NCBI GenBank assembly: GCA_965231865.1
Contig: CBDDOJ010000002.1
Span: 186,001-250,000 of the forward strand
DNA length: 64,000 nt
Direction: 5' to 3'
From: WTGA01 sp965231865
Lineage (GTDB): Bacteria; Pseudomonadota; Gammaproteobacteria; Arenicellales; Poriferihabitantaceae
Part shown: positions 52,717 to 61,596 of the stretch, one piece after another
Layout: every line of letters begins with the position of its first letter
Numbering within the stretch: position 1 is the first letter of the stretch
Program-made: the position numbers and the translations under genes
The notes under the pieces: generated by a model
Database searches by the model: none
The model's input: the letters and a program-made list of their open reading frames with translations, nothing else
What the model was told of the DNA's origin: nothing

Positions 52717-53418
52717 ATGAAGACGACTCACCCAACGGACCATGCCATCGCGCCATCCATCCTCTCTGCTGATTTCGCACGCCTTGGAGAAGAGGTGCAA
52801 GATGTGCTGGCTGCGGGGGCGGACATGGTGCATTTTGATGTCATGGACAACCATTACGTGCCCAACCTGACCATCGGGCCAATGGTCTGCCGGGCATTGG
52901 TTGATCATGGAATCACGGCTCCCATTGATGTGCATCTCATGGTCAAGCCCGTGGATCGGATTATTCCGGACTTTGCCGATGCCGGGGCCAGTTATATCAC
53001 CTTTCATCCCGAGGCCTCCGAACATGTGGACCGGACCCTGCAGCTTATACGGCAGTGTGGCTGCAGGGCGGGCCTGGTATTCAATCCGGCCACTGCCCTG
53101 GATGGCCTGGAATATGTCCTGGACAAGCTGGACATGATCCTGCTGATGTCCGTGAATCCGGGGTTCGGAGGGCAAAGCTTTATCCCCGGTACACTGGGCA
53201 AGCTGCGCCAGGCGCGATCCATTATTGACCAAAGCGGCCGGAGTATCCGGCTTGAAGTCGATGGCGGCGTCACCGTGAACAATATTGCAGAAATCGCCGC
53301 CGCCGGCGCGGATACCTTTGTCGCCGGCAGTGCTGTTTTTTCCGCTTCAAACCCGGATGACCGCAACCGGTATGACACCGTCATCGGCAAAATGCGGGCA
53401 CAACTGGCCACCATATAG
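52717..53418 (+). CDS. rpe: Ribulose-phosphate 3-epimerase
   Basis: A 233-residue TIM-barrel epimerase. Motifs are APSILSADFARLGEEV (about residues 12-27), VHFDVMDNHYVPNLTIGP (about 41-58), DVHLMVKP, and MSVNPGFGGQSFIP (about 145-158). It interconverts ribulose 5-phosphate and xylulose 5-phosphate. It precedes the trp genes, as in many gammaproteobacteria, but without the usual gph gene in between. Confidence 0.95.
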   Translation: MKTTHPTDHAIAPSILSADFARLGEEVQDVLAAGADMVHFDVMDNHYVPNLTIGPMVCRALVDHGITAPIDVHLMVKPVDRIIPDFADAGASYITFHPEASEHVDRTLQLIRQCGCRAGLVFNPATALDGLEYVLDKLDMILLMSVNPGFGGQSFIPGTLGKLRQARSIIDQSGRSIRLEVDGGVTVNNIAEIAAAGADTFVAGSAVFSASNPDDRNRYDTVIGKMRAQLATI

Positions 53419-53440
53419 TTCTGTACTTTCCCTCTGAAAT

Positions 53441-53463
53441 CAGTACAATCACCGACTGTACTG
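53441..53463. promoter_or_regulatory. Inverted repeat between rpe and trpL, possible operator
   Basis: CAGTACA (53441-53447) and TGTACTG (53457-53463) are exact inverted arms 9 bases apart. A third TGTACT lies at 53422-53427. The GTACT core recalls part of the E. coli trp operator, but the full TrpR consensus is not met. It could also be a weak rpe terminator. Confidence 0.4.
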
Positions 53464-53605
53464 GTCATGGGTGGTTCCATCGCCGTTTTTTGTTGGAACG
53501 GGCAGGGGAAAATCCATCATGGCCTCCATTCCATTATCGATCGGTAATCTGCACAGGATGACTCCGCTCATCGCGAAAAATACGAAGACACGGTTCACGC
53601 AAACC

Positions 53606-53638
53606 ATGCCCTGGCGTGGCTGGCCCCGCTGGATTTGA
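53606..53638 (+). CDS. trpL: Tryptophan leader peptide
   Basis: A 10-codon frame, ATG to TGA, encodes MPWRGWPRWI, with three Trp codons in ten. It ends two bases before a GC-rich hairpin with a T-tract and 52 bases before trpE. This is what a transcription-attenuation leader for tryptophan looks like. The ribosome-binding site is weak, and the gap between Trp codons and terminator is unusually short, so the exact mechanism may differ from E. coli. Confidence 0.65.
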   Translation: MPWRGWPRWI

Positions 53639-53640
53639 TC

Positions 53641-53674
53641 CCGGGTCTGCCCGGTTTTCCGTTTTCTATTTTTT
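53641..53674 (+). terminator. Attenuator-type terminator before trpE
   Basis: CCGGG (53641-53645) and CCCGG (53650-53654) form a five-base GC stem with a 4-base loop. A T-rich run (TTTTCCGTTTTCTATTTTTT, 53655-53674) follows directly. It lies between the Trp leader peptide and trpE. Confidence 0.65.
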
Positions 53675-53690
53675 ATCGCGATGATTCACC

Positions 53691-55190
53691 ATGCTCAACC
53701 AACAAGAATTTGCTCAATTTTCTGCCGCCGGTTATACCCATATCCCCCTTGTACGGGAAATCCTGGCAGACCTTGAAACGCCCCTTAGCACCTATCTCAA
53801 GCTCGCCCACCAACCCTACAGCTACCTGCTCGAATCCGTGCAGGGCGGGGAAAAATGGGGACGCTATTCGGTCATCGGTCTTCCCTGCAACAAACACCTT
53901 GAAATTCGGGGGAAATCGTTAACGGTCATTGCAAATGGCGCGGTCATTGACCAGCGGGAGTGCGAAGACCCGCTGGATGAGGTCCGACAGTTTCGCAACC
54001 AGTACCGGGTACCGGAAATTCCGACGCTTCCCCGCTTCAGTGGCGGCCTGGTCGGATACTTCGGCTACGACACCATTGGCTATATCGAAAGCGGTCTTGG
54101 CGCGAACCCGGTAGCCGACCCGGTCAATGCGCCGGATGTGCTGTTGATGCTCTCCGAGGAACTGGTTGTATTCGATAATCTGGCCGGACGCCTGTACGTC
54201 CTCGTGCACGCTGAATCCCGGGGGGAAAATGCCTGGGAAAAGGGAGTGGCCCGCCTGCAGGAAGTGATTGACCGGCTGCACTCCCATCTTTCCATGCCCC
54301 ATCTCCCGGGCAGCCGGGAATTGCTGGATGAGTCAGGGATTCAATCCTCTTTTCCCCAGGAGGCGTTTGAAAGAGCCGTGGAGAAATGCAGGCAGTACAT
54401 TTATGACGGCGATGCCTTCCAGATCGTCATTTCCCAAAGACTGTCGATCCCCTATTCAGCCCGGCCGCTGGATTTGTACCGGGCCCTTCGAACCCTGAAC
54501 CCGTCGCCCTACATGTATTATTTTCATTTTGGCGGGTTTCACATTGCCGGGGCCTCTCCTGAAATCCTGGTTCGCGTGGAAGATGGGGAGATTACACTGC
54601 GTCCCATCGCCGGTACCCGGCCACGGGGCAACACCCCGGAACAGGATGCGGCACTGGAGGAGGAGCTGCTGGCGGACCCCAAGGAACTCGCCGAACACCT
54701 GATGCTCATCGACCTGGGGAGAAATGATGTGGGCCGGGTATCCAAAACCGGCACCGTTTGCGTTACGGACAGGATGACCATTGAGAAGTATTCCCATGTC
54801 ATGCATATCGTTTCCGATATCACCGGGCAGATCAAGGATGATCTGGATGTGATCGATGTGCTCAAGGCAACCTTCCCTGCGGGCACGTTATCCGGTGCTC
54901 CCAAATTCCGGGCCATGGAAATCATCGAAGAACTGGAACCGGACAAGAGAGGGATTTATTCCGGCGCCGTGGGATATATCGGCTGGTCCGGCAATATGGA
55001 TACCGCCATCGCAATCCGGACCGCGGTGATCAAGGACGAGACCGTCTTCATTCAGGTTGGTGCGGGCATCGTTGCCGATTCAGTCCCCAGGACTGAATGG
55101 GAAGAAACCATGAGCAAGGGACGCGCCATTTTCAAGGCGGTGGACATGGCCCATGCCGGATTGCACACCCCCCTGGACAAGGAGGACTGA
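53691..55190 (+). CDS. trpE: Anthranilate synthase component I
   Basis: A 499-residue chorismate-using enzyme. The N-terminal region has YSYLLESVQGGEKWGRYSVIG (about residues 43-63), which includes the Trp feedback site. The catalytic domain has RPIAGTRPRGNTPEQD (about 304-319), DLGRNDVGRVSKTGTV (about 343-358), and TFPAGTLSGAPKFRAMEII (about 395-413). Together with TrpG it makes anthranilate. A putative leader peptide and terminator precede it, and it is 2 bases upstream of trpG. Confidence 0.96.
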   Translation: MLNQQEFAQFSAAGYTHIPLVREILADLETPLSTYLKLAHQPYSYLLESVQGGEKWGRYSVIGLPCNKHLEIRGKSLTVIANGAVIDQRECEDPLDEVRQFRNQYRVPEIPTLPRFSGGLVGYFGYDTIGYIESGLGANPVADPVNAPDVLLMLSEELVVFDNLAGRLYVLVHAESRGENAWEKGVARLQEVIDRLHSHLSMPHLPGSRELLDESGIQSSFPQEAFERAVEKCRQYIYDGDAFQIVISQRLSIPYSARPLDLYRALRTLNPSPYMYYFHFGGFHIAGASPEILVRVEDGEITLRPIAGTRPRGNTPEQDAALEEELLADPKELAEHLMLIDLGRNDVGRVSKTGTVCVTDRMTIEKYSHVMHIVSDITGQIKDDLDVIDVLKATFPAGTLSGAPKFRAMEIIEELEPDKRGIYSGAVGYIGWSGNMDTAIAIRTAVIKDETVFIQVGAGIVADSVPRTEWEETMSKGRAIFKAVDMAHAGLHTPLDKED

Positions 55191-55192
55191 CA

Positions 55193-55789
55193 ATGCTGGC
55201 AATGATAGATAACTATGATTCCTTTACCTATAATCTGGTGCAGTATTTTGGTGAACTGGGGCAGACGGTCCGGGTCTTTCGCAACGATGAAATCAATATC
55301 GCCGCCCTGGAGGCCCTGGACCCTGCGTACCTGGTGGTATCACCGGGTCCGTGTACCCCCAGTGAAGCGGGGATTTCCGTGGCAGCCATTGCCCATTTCA
55401 AGAGCCGGCTGCCTATCCTCGGCGTATGCCTGGGCCACCAAAGCATCGGACAGGCCTTTGGCGGAAAGATTATACATGCACAGAAAATAATGCATGGGAA
55501 AACATCCATGATCACCCATGTGGGAACCGGGGTCTTTGACAGAGTCAACAGCCCGTTCCAGGCCACACGCTACCACTCCCTGGTAATCGAAAAACAGTCC
55601 ATTCCGGATTGCCTGGAGGTCACGGCCTGGACAGACGATGGTGAAATCATGGCGGTCCGTCACCGGGAATTTGCCATTCACGGGGTACAGTTTCATCCTG
55701 AATCCCTGCTTACCGAACACGGACATGCGTTGCTCAGGAATTTCCTTGGAGAAGCCTCGAATGGTGCCGGCTCCGCTTTGCTGCCTTGA
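55193..55789 (+). CDS. trpG: Anthranilate synthase component II (glutamine amidotransferase)
   Basis: A 198-residue class I glutamine amidotransferase. The start MLAMIDNYDSFTYNLVQYFG is diagnostic. The catalytic Cys is C79 in LGVCLGHQSIGQAFGG, and the His-Glu pair is in HGVQFHPESLLTEHG (about 163-177). It supplies ammonia to TrpE; the family also serves PabB. It starts 2 bases after the trpE stop. Confidence 0.95.
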   Translation: MLAMIDNYDSFTYNLVQYFGELGQTVRVFRNDEINIAALEALDPAYLVVSPGPCTPSEAGISVAAIAHFKSRLPILGVCLGHQSIGQAFGGKIIHAQKIMHGKTSMITHVGTGVFDRVNSPFQATRYHSLVIEKQSIPDCLEVTAWTDDGEIMAVRHREFAIHGVQFHPESLLTEHGHALLRNFLGEASNGAGSALLP

Positions 55790-55885
55790 ACCGTTCCGGG
55801 GAGCGGGCCAACACGGAGTATCCCCCGTGATGGGGATGGCAGCCCCGGGCAATGCGCCAGGAGGGCCCTTCCCAGGCCAATAAAG

Positions 55886-56680
55886 ATGACTGATATTCTT
55901 TCGAACATACTGGCCTCCAAAAGGTCGGAGATTGTCCTTCGCGCAAAACGGCATCCGCTGTCCGAGCTGCGGCGGAAATGCGAAAACCTGCCCGGCCCCC
56001 GGGGATTTGAGCGCGCAATCCACGAACAGGTTTCCATCGGGCGCCCGGCCATCATCAGCGAAATAAAGAAGGCCTCCCCAAGCAAGGGGGTCATTCGGAA
56101 AAATTTCAATCCCGCCGAAATCGCCAGGGACTACGCGGAACATGGCGCGACCTGCCTGTCTGTACTCACGGACAAACCGTATTTCCAGGGCCATGACGAC
56201 TACCTGGGAGCCGCCAGGGCAGCCTGCAGCCTGCCCGCCGTCCGAAAGGATTTCATCATCGACCCCTACCAGGTCTATGAATCACGGGTGATCGGTGCAG
56301 ACGCCATCCTGCTCATCGTCGCTGCACTGGACGACCGCAGGATGCAGGATCTCACCCGCCTCGCCCGGTCCCTGGACCTGGATGTACTGGTGGAAGTCCA
56401 CAATCAGAATGAACTGGACCGGGCCCTTGCACTTCCCTGCAGATTGCTGGGAATCAACAACCGGAATCTGCGAACTTTCAAAACCAGCCTGGATACCACC
56501 CTTGACCTGCTGCCAGGGATTCCCGCTGATCGAATCGTGGTCACCGAAAGCGGCATTCTTCACCCGAAGGATGTTGCCCTGATGCGGTCCCACCATGTCA
56601 ATGCGTTCCTTGTGGGGGAAGCGTTTATGCGTGCACAGTCTCCCGGGGAAAAACTGCAACAGCTGTTTTCACTTGCCTGA
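55886..56680 (+). CDS. trpC: Indole-3-glycerol phosphate synthase
   Basis: A 264-residue TIM-barrel enzyme. It has PAIISEIKKASPSKGVIRKNF (about residues 54-74), VLTDKPYFQGHDDYL (about 92-106), VRKDFIIDPYQVYESR (about 118-133), LLGINNRNLRTFKTSLDTT (about 187-205) and ESGILHPKDV. It closes the indole ring in tryptophan synthesis. The gap after trpG is 96 bases and contains no trace of trpD, which normally lies here. Confidence 0.96.
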   Translation: MTDILSNILASKRSEIVLRAKRHPLSELRRKCENLPGPRGFERAIHEQVSIGRPAIISEIKKASPSKGVIRKNFNPAEIARDYAEHGATCLSVLTDKPYFQGHDDYLGAARAACSLPAVRKDFIIDPYQVYESRVIGADAILLIVAALDDRRMQDLTRLARSLDLDVLVEVHNQNELDRALALPCRLLGINNRNLRTFKTSLDTTLDLLPGIPADRIVVTESGILHPKDVALMRSHHVNAFLVGEAFMRAQSPGEKLQQLFSLA

Positions 56681-56684
56681 ACCC

Positions 56685-57107
56685 ATGAAAATCATCGTCA
56701 AACATCAGCCGGGGGCCGGCTTTCTGGCCGAAACGGCCAGCGGCCATCCCATCCACATGGACGCTTCCGAAGAGGCCGGAGGCCGGAATCTGGGCGCCCG
56801 TCCCATGGAAGTGGTGTTGGCGGGGCTGGGGGGCTGCAGCACCGTAGACGTGATGATGATCCTGAAAAAATCCCGGCAGGTGGTGCATGACTGCACAGTG
56901 GAAATCACCGCCAAGCGCGCAGATGCGGTGCCCCCGGTCTTCACTGAAATCCACCTTTCCTACCATGTCCGCGGACCGGGCCTTGAACCCGAAAAGGTGC
57001 ACCGGGCGGTTTCCCTTTCCGTGGAAAAATACTGTTCCGTCACACGGATGCTGGAAAAAACCGCAACCATTTCATACGAATACACCATTGGCCCGGAAGG
57101 AAACTAG
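56685..57107 (+). CDS. OsmC family protein
   Basis: A 140-residue OsmC/YhfA-type protein. The conserved reactive Cys is in LAGLGGCSTVDVMMILKKSRQ (about residues 47-67), with a second Cys in SVEKYCSVTRML (about 112-123). Family members reduce organic hydroperoxides or act in thiol chemistry. The MKIIVKHQPGAGF start, 4 bases after trpC, is preferred. Presence next to trpC is common in gammaproteobacteria but the reason is unknown. Confidence 0.9.
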   Translation: MKIIVKHQPGAGFLAETASGHPIHMDASEEAGGRNLGARPMEVVLAGLGGCSTVDVMMILKKSRQVVHDCTVEITAKRADAVPPVFTEIHLSYHVRGPGLEPEKVHRAVSLSVEKYCSVTRMLEKTATISYEYTIGPEGN

Positions 57108-57139
57108 TGGTTTTTGGTCAAAACTGATATAACTTATTC

Positions 57140-58204
57140 ATGGATAGAATACTCGACTGGTTTAAAAACCATCTTTCCAATCCACAGGTCGTCTTCCTTG
57201 CGCTGGCAGTCGTCGGCATTCTGGTCGTTGTTTCGTATGCCGGAAAGATGATGGCCCCGGTCATCGCTGCGGTGATTTTCGCCTATCTCCTCGACGGCCT
57301 GATTACCCGGATGCTGCAGTGGTCGGTCCCCCGGATGGTCGCCGTTTGGCTGGTATTTCTGGGTTTCCTGTTCTTTCTGACCGGGATTACTTTCGGATTG
57401 TTTCCCATTCTGTATAACCAGCTGACCGGTGTTGTACAGCAAATACCCAACATTCTGGCAAGCGGCCAGGCAACATTGATGACATTGCCTTCAAACTATC
57501 CCGACTTGATTTCCATTGAGCAGGTCGAGGCACTGATTGCCGGCCTGCGTGAAGGGCTGACCGACTATGGGCAGAGCCTTGTGACCAATATATTAACGGG
57601 TGCAGCCAGCGTGGTCACCCTGCTGATCTACATGATTTTACTGCCTATTCTCATCTTCTTTTTCCTCAAGGACAAGTATTTGATTACGGGTTGGATCAAG
57701 GATTTATTGCCGAAGGACAACCAGCTCACACTCAGCATATGGGGGGAAGTGGATGTTCAGATCGCCAACTACATTCGCGGAAAAATCTGGGAAATTCTCA
57801 TCGTCTGGAGCGTCACCTTCATCGTATTCGCCTTTCTGGGCCTGGAATTCGCGATGCTGCTGTCCTTCCTCGTGGGACTGTCCGTCCTGGTTCCCTACGT
57901 GGGCGCTGCCGTGGTGACCATCCCAGTCATCCTGATCGCCTGGTTCCAGTGGGGATGGGGGACCGATTTCATCACGCTCGTGGTCGCCTATCTTGTCATT
58001 CAGGCACTGGACGGCAACCTGCTGGTACCCCTGCTGTTTTCTGAGGTAGTCAACATTCATCCCGTTGCCATCATTGTGGCCGTGCTTTTTTTCGGGGGAT
58101 TATGGGGAATATGGGGTATTTTCTTTGCCATTCCCCTGGCCACGCTGGTCCACGCAATCATTCTTTCCTGGCCAGCAGATTCCAGGGCAGAAGAAGGCCC
58201 GTAG
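57140..58204 (+). CDS. AI-2E family transporter
   Basis: A 354-residue membrane protein of the AI-2E/PerM family. It has hydrophobic pairs at about residues 15-60 and 68-95, a cytoplasmic-domain-like helical stretch (about 95-155), and the rest of the membrane segments at about 155-345. The segment GLEFAMLLSFLVGLSVLVPYVGAAVVTIPV (about 234) and LDGNLLVPLLFSEVVNIHPVAIIVAVLFFGGLWGIWGIFFAIPL are characteristic. Substrate is not predictable; relatives include ion antiporters and permeases of unknown cargo. Confidence 0.88.
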   Translation: MDRILDWFKNHLSNPQVVFLALAVVGILVVVSYAGKMMAPVIAAVIFAYLLDGLITRMLQWSVPRMVAVWLVFLGFLFFLTGITFGLFPILYNQLTGVVQQIPNILASGQATLMTLPSNYPDLISIEQVEALIAGLREGLTDYGQSLVTNILTGAASVVTLLIYMILLPILIFFFLKDKYLITGWIKDLLPKDNQLTLSIWGEVDVQIANYIRGKIWEILIVWSVTFIVFAFLGLEFAMLLSFLVGLSVLVPYVGAAVVTIPVILIAWFQWGWGTDFITLVVAYLVIQALDGNLLVPLLFSEVVNIHPVAIIVAVLFFGGLWGIWGIFFAIPLATLVHAIILSWPADSRAEEGP

Positions 58205-58289
58205 AGGTGGTGGGGCCGGTCCAGCCGGTACCGGCGCACGGTTCCGGAGATGACGCCCTTAGCCCTGCCCGTAAAGCAGCCCTGAGTCA

Positions 58290-60626
58290 TTGAGCAGAAA
58301 ACATCTTTCGCAAAGGCGACACCGCAACCGGTATCGAAAAAAACCCGGCGGGAGGCCTGCCGACAATTTCATTTTCTTTCTCTCAACCCGAATACTGGGA
58401 GGCCTGTTTTTTGTAACCCTGATCTTTCTGCTCTACCTTGACCTGGAGATCAGACAAAGACTCGACCGCAATCTTCAGTCCCAGCCCGCTCATGTCTATT
58501 CCAGCCCGCTTCACATTTTTCCCGGAAAGGAACTCAGCCTGAACAGGCTTTCGAAAAACCTTCGGGAGCGGGGTTACAAACAGGTCAACAATATTGCCGA
58601 ACCCCGCACCTTCGCGGTGGGGGACCGTGCCCTGGATGTATTTACCACCCGTTTTCAGCATGGTTCCGGGGAACAGCCGGCCAGGGCGGCCAGAGTGTTT
58701 TTTCGCGGCGGCACCGTCGCCCGGATCGTTGACCACGACTCCGCCTCCGATGTCCGCCAGATTTTTGTTGAGCCGATGCTCATTGGCAGCCTGCAGCTGG
58801 GCTCCTACAAAGACCGGATTTCCCTCAAGCTCCACGAAATGCCGGAACCGATGATCAAGGCCCTGCTTGCCATGGAAGACCGGCAGTTTGAATCCCATTA
58901 CGGGTTCGACCCCTCAGCAATCCTGCGGGCAATGTGGTCCAATTTACGCGAAGGCAAGACCGTTCAGGGTGGCAGCACACTCACCCAGCAACTGGTGAAG
59001 AACCTTTTTCTAACGCCACAAAGAACGGTCACACGCAAGGTGACCGAAGCCCTGATGGCCATACTGCTGGAACTTCGCTTCAGCAAGGCAGAAATTCTTG
59101 AACTGTATATCAACGAGATTTTCCTGGGACAATCGGGCAATCGCGCTGTTCATGGTTTCGGCCTGGCAAGCGAGTTTTATTTCGGCCGTCCCCTCAGCCA
59201 GTTAAAGCTCCATGAAACGGCCCTTCTGGTGGGCATCATCCCTGCCCCCTCCTACTACAATCCGAGACGCCACCCGAAACGGGCGATGAGGAGAAGGAAC
59301 CTGGTGTTGAATACCCTCGCCCGCCTGGACGGCATTCCCGCTGCCACGGCTGCGAGTCTGTCTGACCTGCCACTCGGCATCGCGGAATACCGGTCCCGGG
59401 ACACCAGTGCGTATCCGGCCTACCTGGACTATCTGCACCGACAGCTACGCCGGTTTTACCCGGAGGAAATACTGCGCACCCGGGGCCTGAAGCTCTACAC
59501 GTCCCTGGACGTGGAAATCCAGCAACACACACAGAAAATGCTGACGGATACCCTGTTGCAACTGGAAAAGCAAAAAAAGATGGGTTCGGGAACGCTCCAG
59601 GGTGCCGCCATCGTGGTCGACCCCCGGCAGGGAGACATTCTTGGGATGGTTGGCGACCGGATACCGGGGTTTTCTGGATACAACCGGGCCATTGATGCAG
59701 AGCGCCCCATCGGCTCGCTGGTCAAGCCCGCGGTTTATCTCACTGCCCTGGAGCAACACCGGAAGTATTCCCTGGCCAGCATGCTTGAGGACAGCCCTCT
59801 CACGCTGCGCTCTGACAGGGGAGAGCCCTGGTCACCACAAAACCATGACAAGGAATTTCGGGGTCCGCTGCCGATGTACCAGGGATTGGTTCACTCCCGG
59901 AATCTTCCCACGGTACGACTGGGCATGGAAATCGGGGTTGAGCAGGTCATTGAGACCCTGCGCCGTCTTGGAATCAACCGGGCAATGGACAGCTATCCGT
60001 CTACCCTGCTTGGCGCCAGTCAACACACTCCCCTGGAAATTGCCCAGATGTATCAAACCATCGCAAACAACGGGGTGCGAATCCCCTTGCGACCGGTCCT
60101 TTCCATCCAGAATCAGCGCAGCGAGACGGTGGCAAAATTTACACCCTCGGGAAACCGCGTTTTCGACCCGAACAGCATGTATCTGATCAACCATGCATTA
60201 AAACTGGTGGTGCAGCGGGGCACTGCGGCGGGACTCGGCGGAAGCTTCGGTCCCGACCGGGTTCTCGCGGGGAAAACCGGCACCACGGATAATTTTCGGG
60301 ACAGCTGGTTTGCCGGATACGGCCACAACCTGCTGGGGGTCGTCTGGGTGGGACGGGACGACAATCAGCCGGTGCAGCTGTCCGGTTCCAGTGGTGCCAT
60401 GCGTATCTGGGAAAAAATCATGATGGGCCTGGACATCCAGTCCATTGAGTCCCGGAAACCGGACGACATCGTATTTGTGGACATCGACCCCAACAACGGA
60501 ATGGCGGCCAATTACCGGTGCCCTGACCGGCTGTCCCTGCCCTTCGTTCGAGGGTCCGAACCGGAATCCTTTTCACCGTGCTCTGGACTGACTGCCAAAT
60601 CAGACTCCTGGTTCAACCTGAAATGA
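58290..60626 (+). CDS. mrcB: Penicillin-binding protein 1B
   Basis: A 778-residue bifunctional peptidoglycan synthase starting at TTG. A basic cytoplasmic tail and one membrane segment (about residues 27-50) are followed by a UB2H-like domain (about 68-150). The GT51 glycosyltransferase contains ALLAMEDRQFESHYG with E196, and GGSTLTQQLVKNLF (about 227-240). The transpeptidase has SLVK (S476, K479), SRN (536-538) and KTGT (662-665). It polymerises and cross-links murein, activated by LpoB in E. coli. All active-site motifs are present. Confidence 0.95.
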   Translation: MSRKHLSQRRHRNRYRKKPGGRPADNFIFFLSTRILGGLFFVTLIFLLYLDLEIRQRLDRNLQSQPAHVYSSPLHIFPGKELSLNRLSKNLRERGYKQVNNIAEPRTFAVGDRALDVFTTRFQHGSGEQPARAARVFFRGGTVARIVDHDSASDVRQIFVEPMLIGSLQLGSYKDRISLKLHEMPEPMIKALLAMEDRQFESHYGFDPSAILRAMWSNLREGKTVQGGSTLTQQLVKNLFLTPQRTVTRKVTEALMAILLELRFSKAEILELYINEIFLGQSGNRAVHGFGLASEFYFGRPLSQLKLHETALLVGIIPAPSYYNPRRHPKRAMRRRNLVLNTLARLDGIPAATAASLSDLPLGIAEYRSRDTSAYPAYLDYLHRQLRRFYPEEILRTRGLKLYTSLDVEIQQHTQKMLTDTLLQLEKQKKMGSGTLQGAAIVVDPRQGDILGMVGDRIPGFSGYNRAIDAERPIGSLVKPAVYLTALEQHRKYSLASMLEDSPLTLRSDRGEPWSPQNHDKEFRGPLPMYQGLVHSRNLPTVRLGMEIGVEQVIETLRRLGINRAMDSYPSTLLGASQHTPLEIAQMYQTIANNGVRIPLRPVLSIQNQRSETVAKFTPSGNRVFDPNSMYLINHALKLVVQRGTAAGLGGSFGPDRVLAGKTGTTDNFRDSWFAGYGHNLLGVVWVGRDDNQPVQLSGSSGAMRIWEKIMMGLDIQSIESRKPDDIVFVDIDPNNGMAANYRCPDRLSLPFVRGSEPESFSPCSGLTAKSDSWFNLK

Positions 60627-60630
60627 AGGA

Positions 60631-60653
60631 ACCGGGCCGGAGTCGAACCCGGT
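60631..60653. terminator. Small inverted repeat between convergent mrcB and yihY
   Basis: ACCGGG (60631-60636) and CCCGGT (60648-60653) pair across an 11-base loop in the 37-base gap between two convergent stops. It may end both transcripts; there is no U-tract. Confidence 0.4.
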
Positions 60654-60663
60654 GCTGACGGGA

Positions 60664-61515
60664 TCAGTTTGCACCCGGCAAGACCGGTTGGCGCCGCCGC
60701 TCATGCAACGTTGCCGCAATCAGGGCACCGACAAACAGGACCAGCCAGCACAGGTATATCCAGAGAAAGAAAATGGGGACCGCGGCCAGCGCACCATAGA
60801 TCCGCTGGTATGAATCAAAATTGAGGATGTAGAATCCAAATCCAAACTTTGAAATTTCAAACAGGATGGTCGCAGCCAACGCGCCCATGAAAGAGTCCCC
60901 CAGCCTGACTTCCACATTGGGAATAGCCTGATAGCACAGTATAAACGCCATCAATTCACACAGGATTGGAAGGTATTTCCATGCAACCCGGGTCGCCCCT
61001 GCAATCAGCGTCTGTTCGGACAATGCCTGGGATGACAACAGGGTGGACGTCATGGACAGGCTGACCACAATCAGCAGGGGCCCAAGAGTCAGCACAGCCC
61101 AATAGGTCACCAGCCTTTGCAGCCATTGTCTTCCTTTGGGGACTTTCCAGATTTTATTGAACGCGTCTTCAATCGTGGACAACAGCATCAGGCTGCTGAC
61201 AAACAGGAATCCCAGGCCCACCGCCGTCAGGTTTCCCGCCTTGTCTGAAAATTCACGCAAATACCCCTGTACGGTTTCCCCTGCGGCCGGGATAAAATTC
61301 TCAAACAGGAAGTGGTCAATCCCCGTGACCAGTTTGTCCGATACCGGAAACAGCGAAAGTGCCAGTATAATGACCGTAACCAGGGGAACCAGCGCCAACA
61401 GGGAGGTAAAGGAAAGGGCGGCGGCCACGCTAAAACATCTTTCATGGTGGAATCGTCTGCCAAGATCGACCATGAACGCCTTGAAATTTTCGGATTTCTC
61501 CTGCCACTTCTCCAT
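60664..61515 (-). CDS. YihY/BrkB family inner-membrane protein
   Basis: A 283-residue protein with six hydrophobic segments and the conserved N-terminal AAALSFTSLLALVPLVTVI (about residues 31-49). Other family pieces are SLMLLSTIEDAFNKIWKVPKGR (about 107-128) and GALAAVPIFFLWIYLCWLVLFVGALIAA (about 240-267). The family was once called ribonuclease BN by error; its role is unresolved. It diverges from arsC across an 81-base gap. Confidence 0.9.
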   Translation of the reverse strand: MEKWQEKSENFKAFMVDLGRRFHHERCFSVAAALSFTSLLALVPLVTVIILALSLFPVSDKLVTGIDHFLFENFIPAAGETVQGYLREFSDKAGNLTAVGLGFLFVSSLMLLSTIEDAFNKIWKVPKGRQWLQRLVTYWAVLTLGPLLIVVSLSMTSTLLSSQALSEQTLIAGATRVAWKYLPILCELMAFILCYQAIPNVEVRLGDSFMGALAATILFEISKFGFGFYILNFDSYQRIYGALAAVPIFFLWIYLCWLVLFVGALIAATLHERRRQPVLPGAN

Positions 61516-61596
61516 AATCTACTTGCCTATTTCCCTGAAAGGGTTTTATATTCGGATTCTCAAGGGAGTATAGCATTTCAAGATTCAAGCAAGTCG

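Noticed and set aside
55790..55885. A trpD remnant between trpG and trpC
   Set aside because: The 96 bases are too short and no frame shows phosphoribosyltransferase motifs.
57111..57128. TTTTTGGTCAAAACTG upstream of the AI-2E gene as a fourth RutR site
   Set aside because: Only one half (TGGTCAA) matches; the other half has no symmetry and the gene is unrelated to purines.
60633..60656. A GGTTCGACTCC-like tRNA T-arm on the minus strand
   Set aside because: Only the T-loop bases fit; the stem has a mismatch and the flanks are coding sequence of mrcB and yihY, so no tRNA body can exist.
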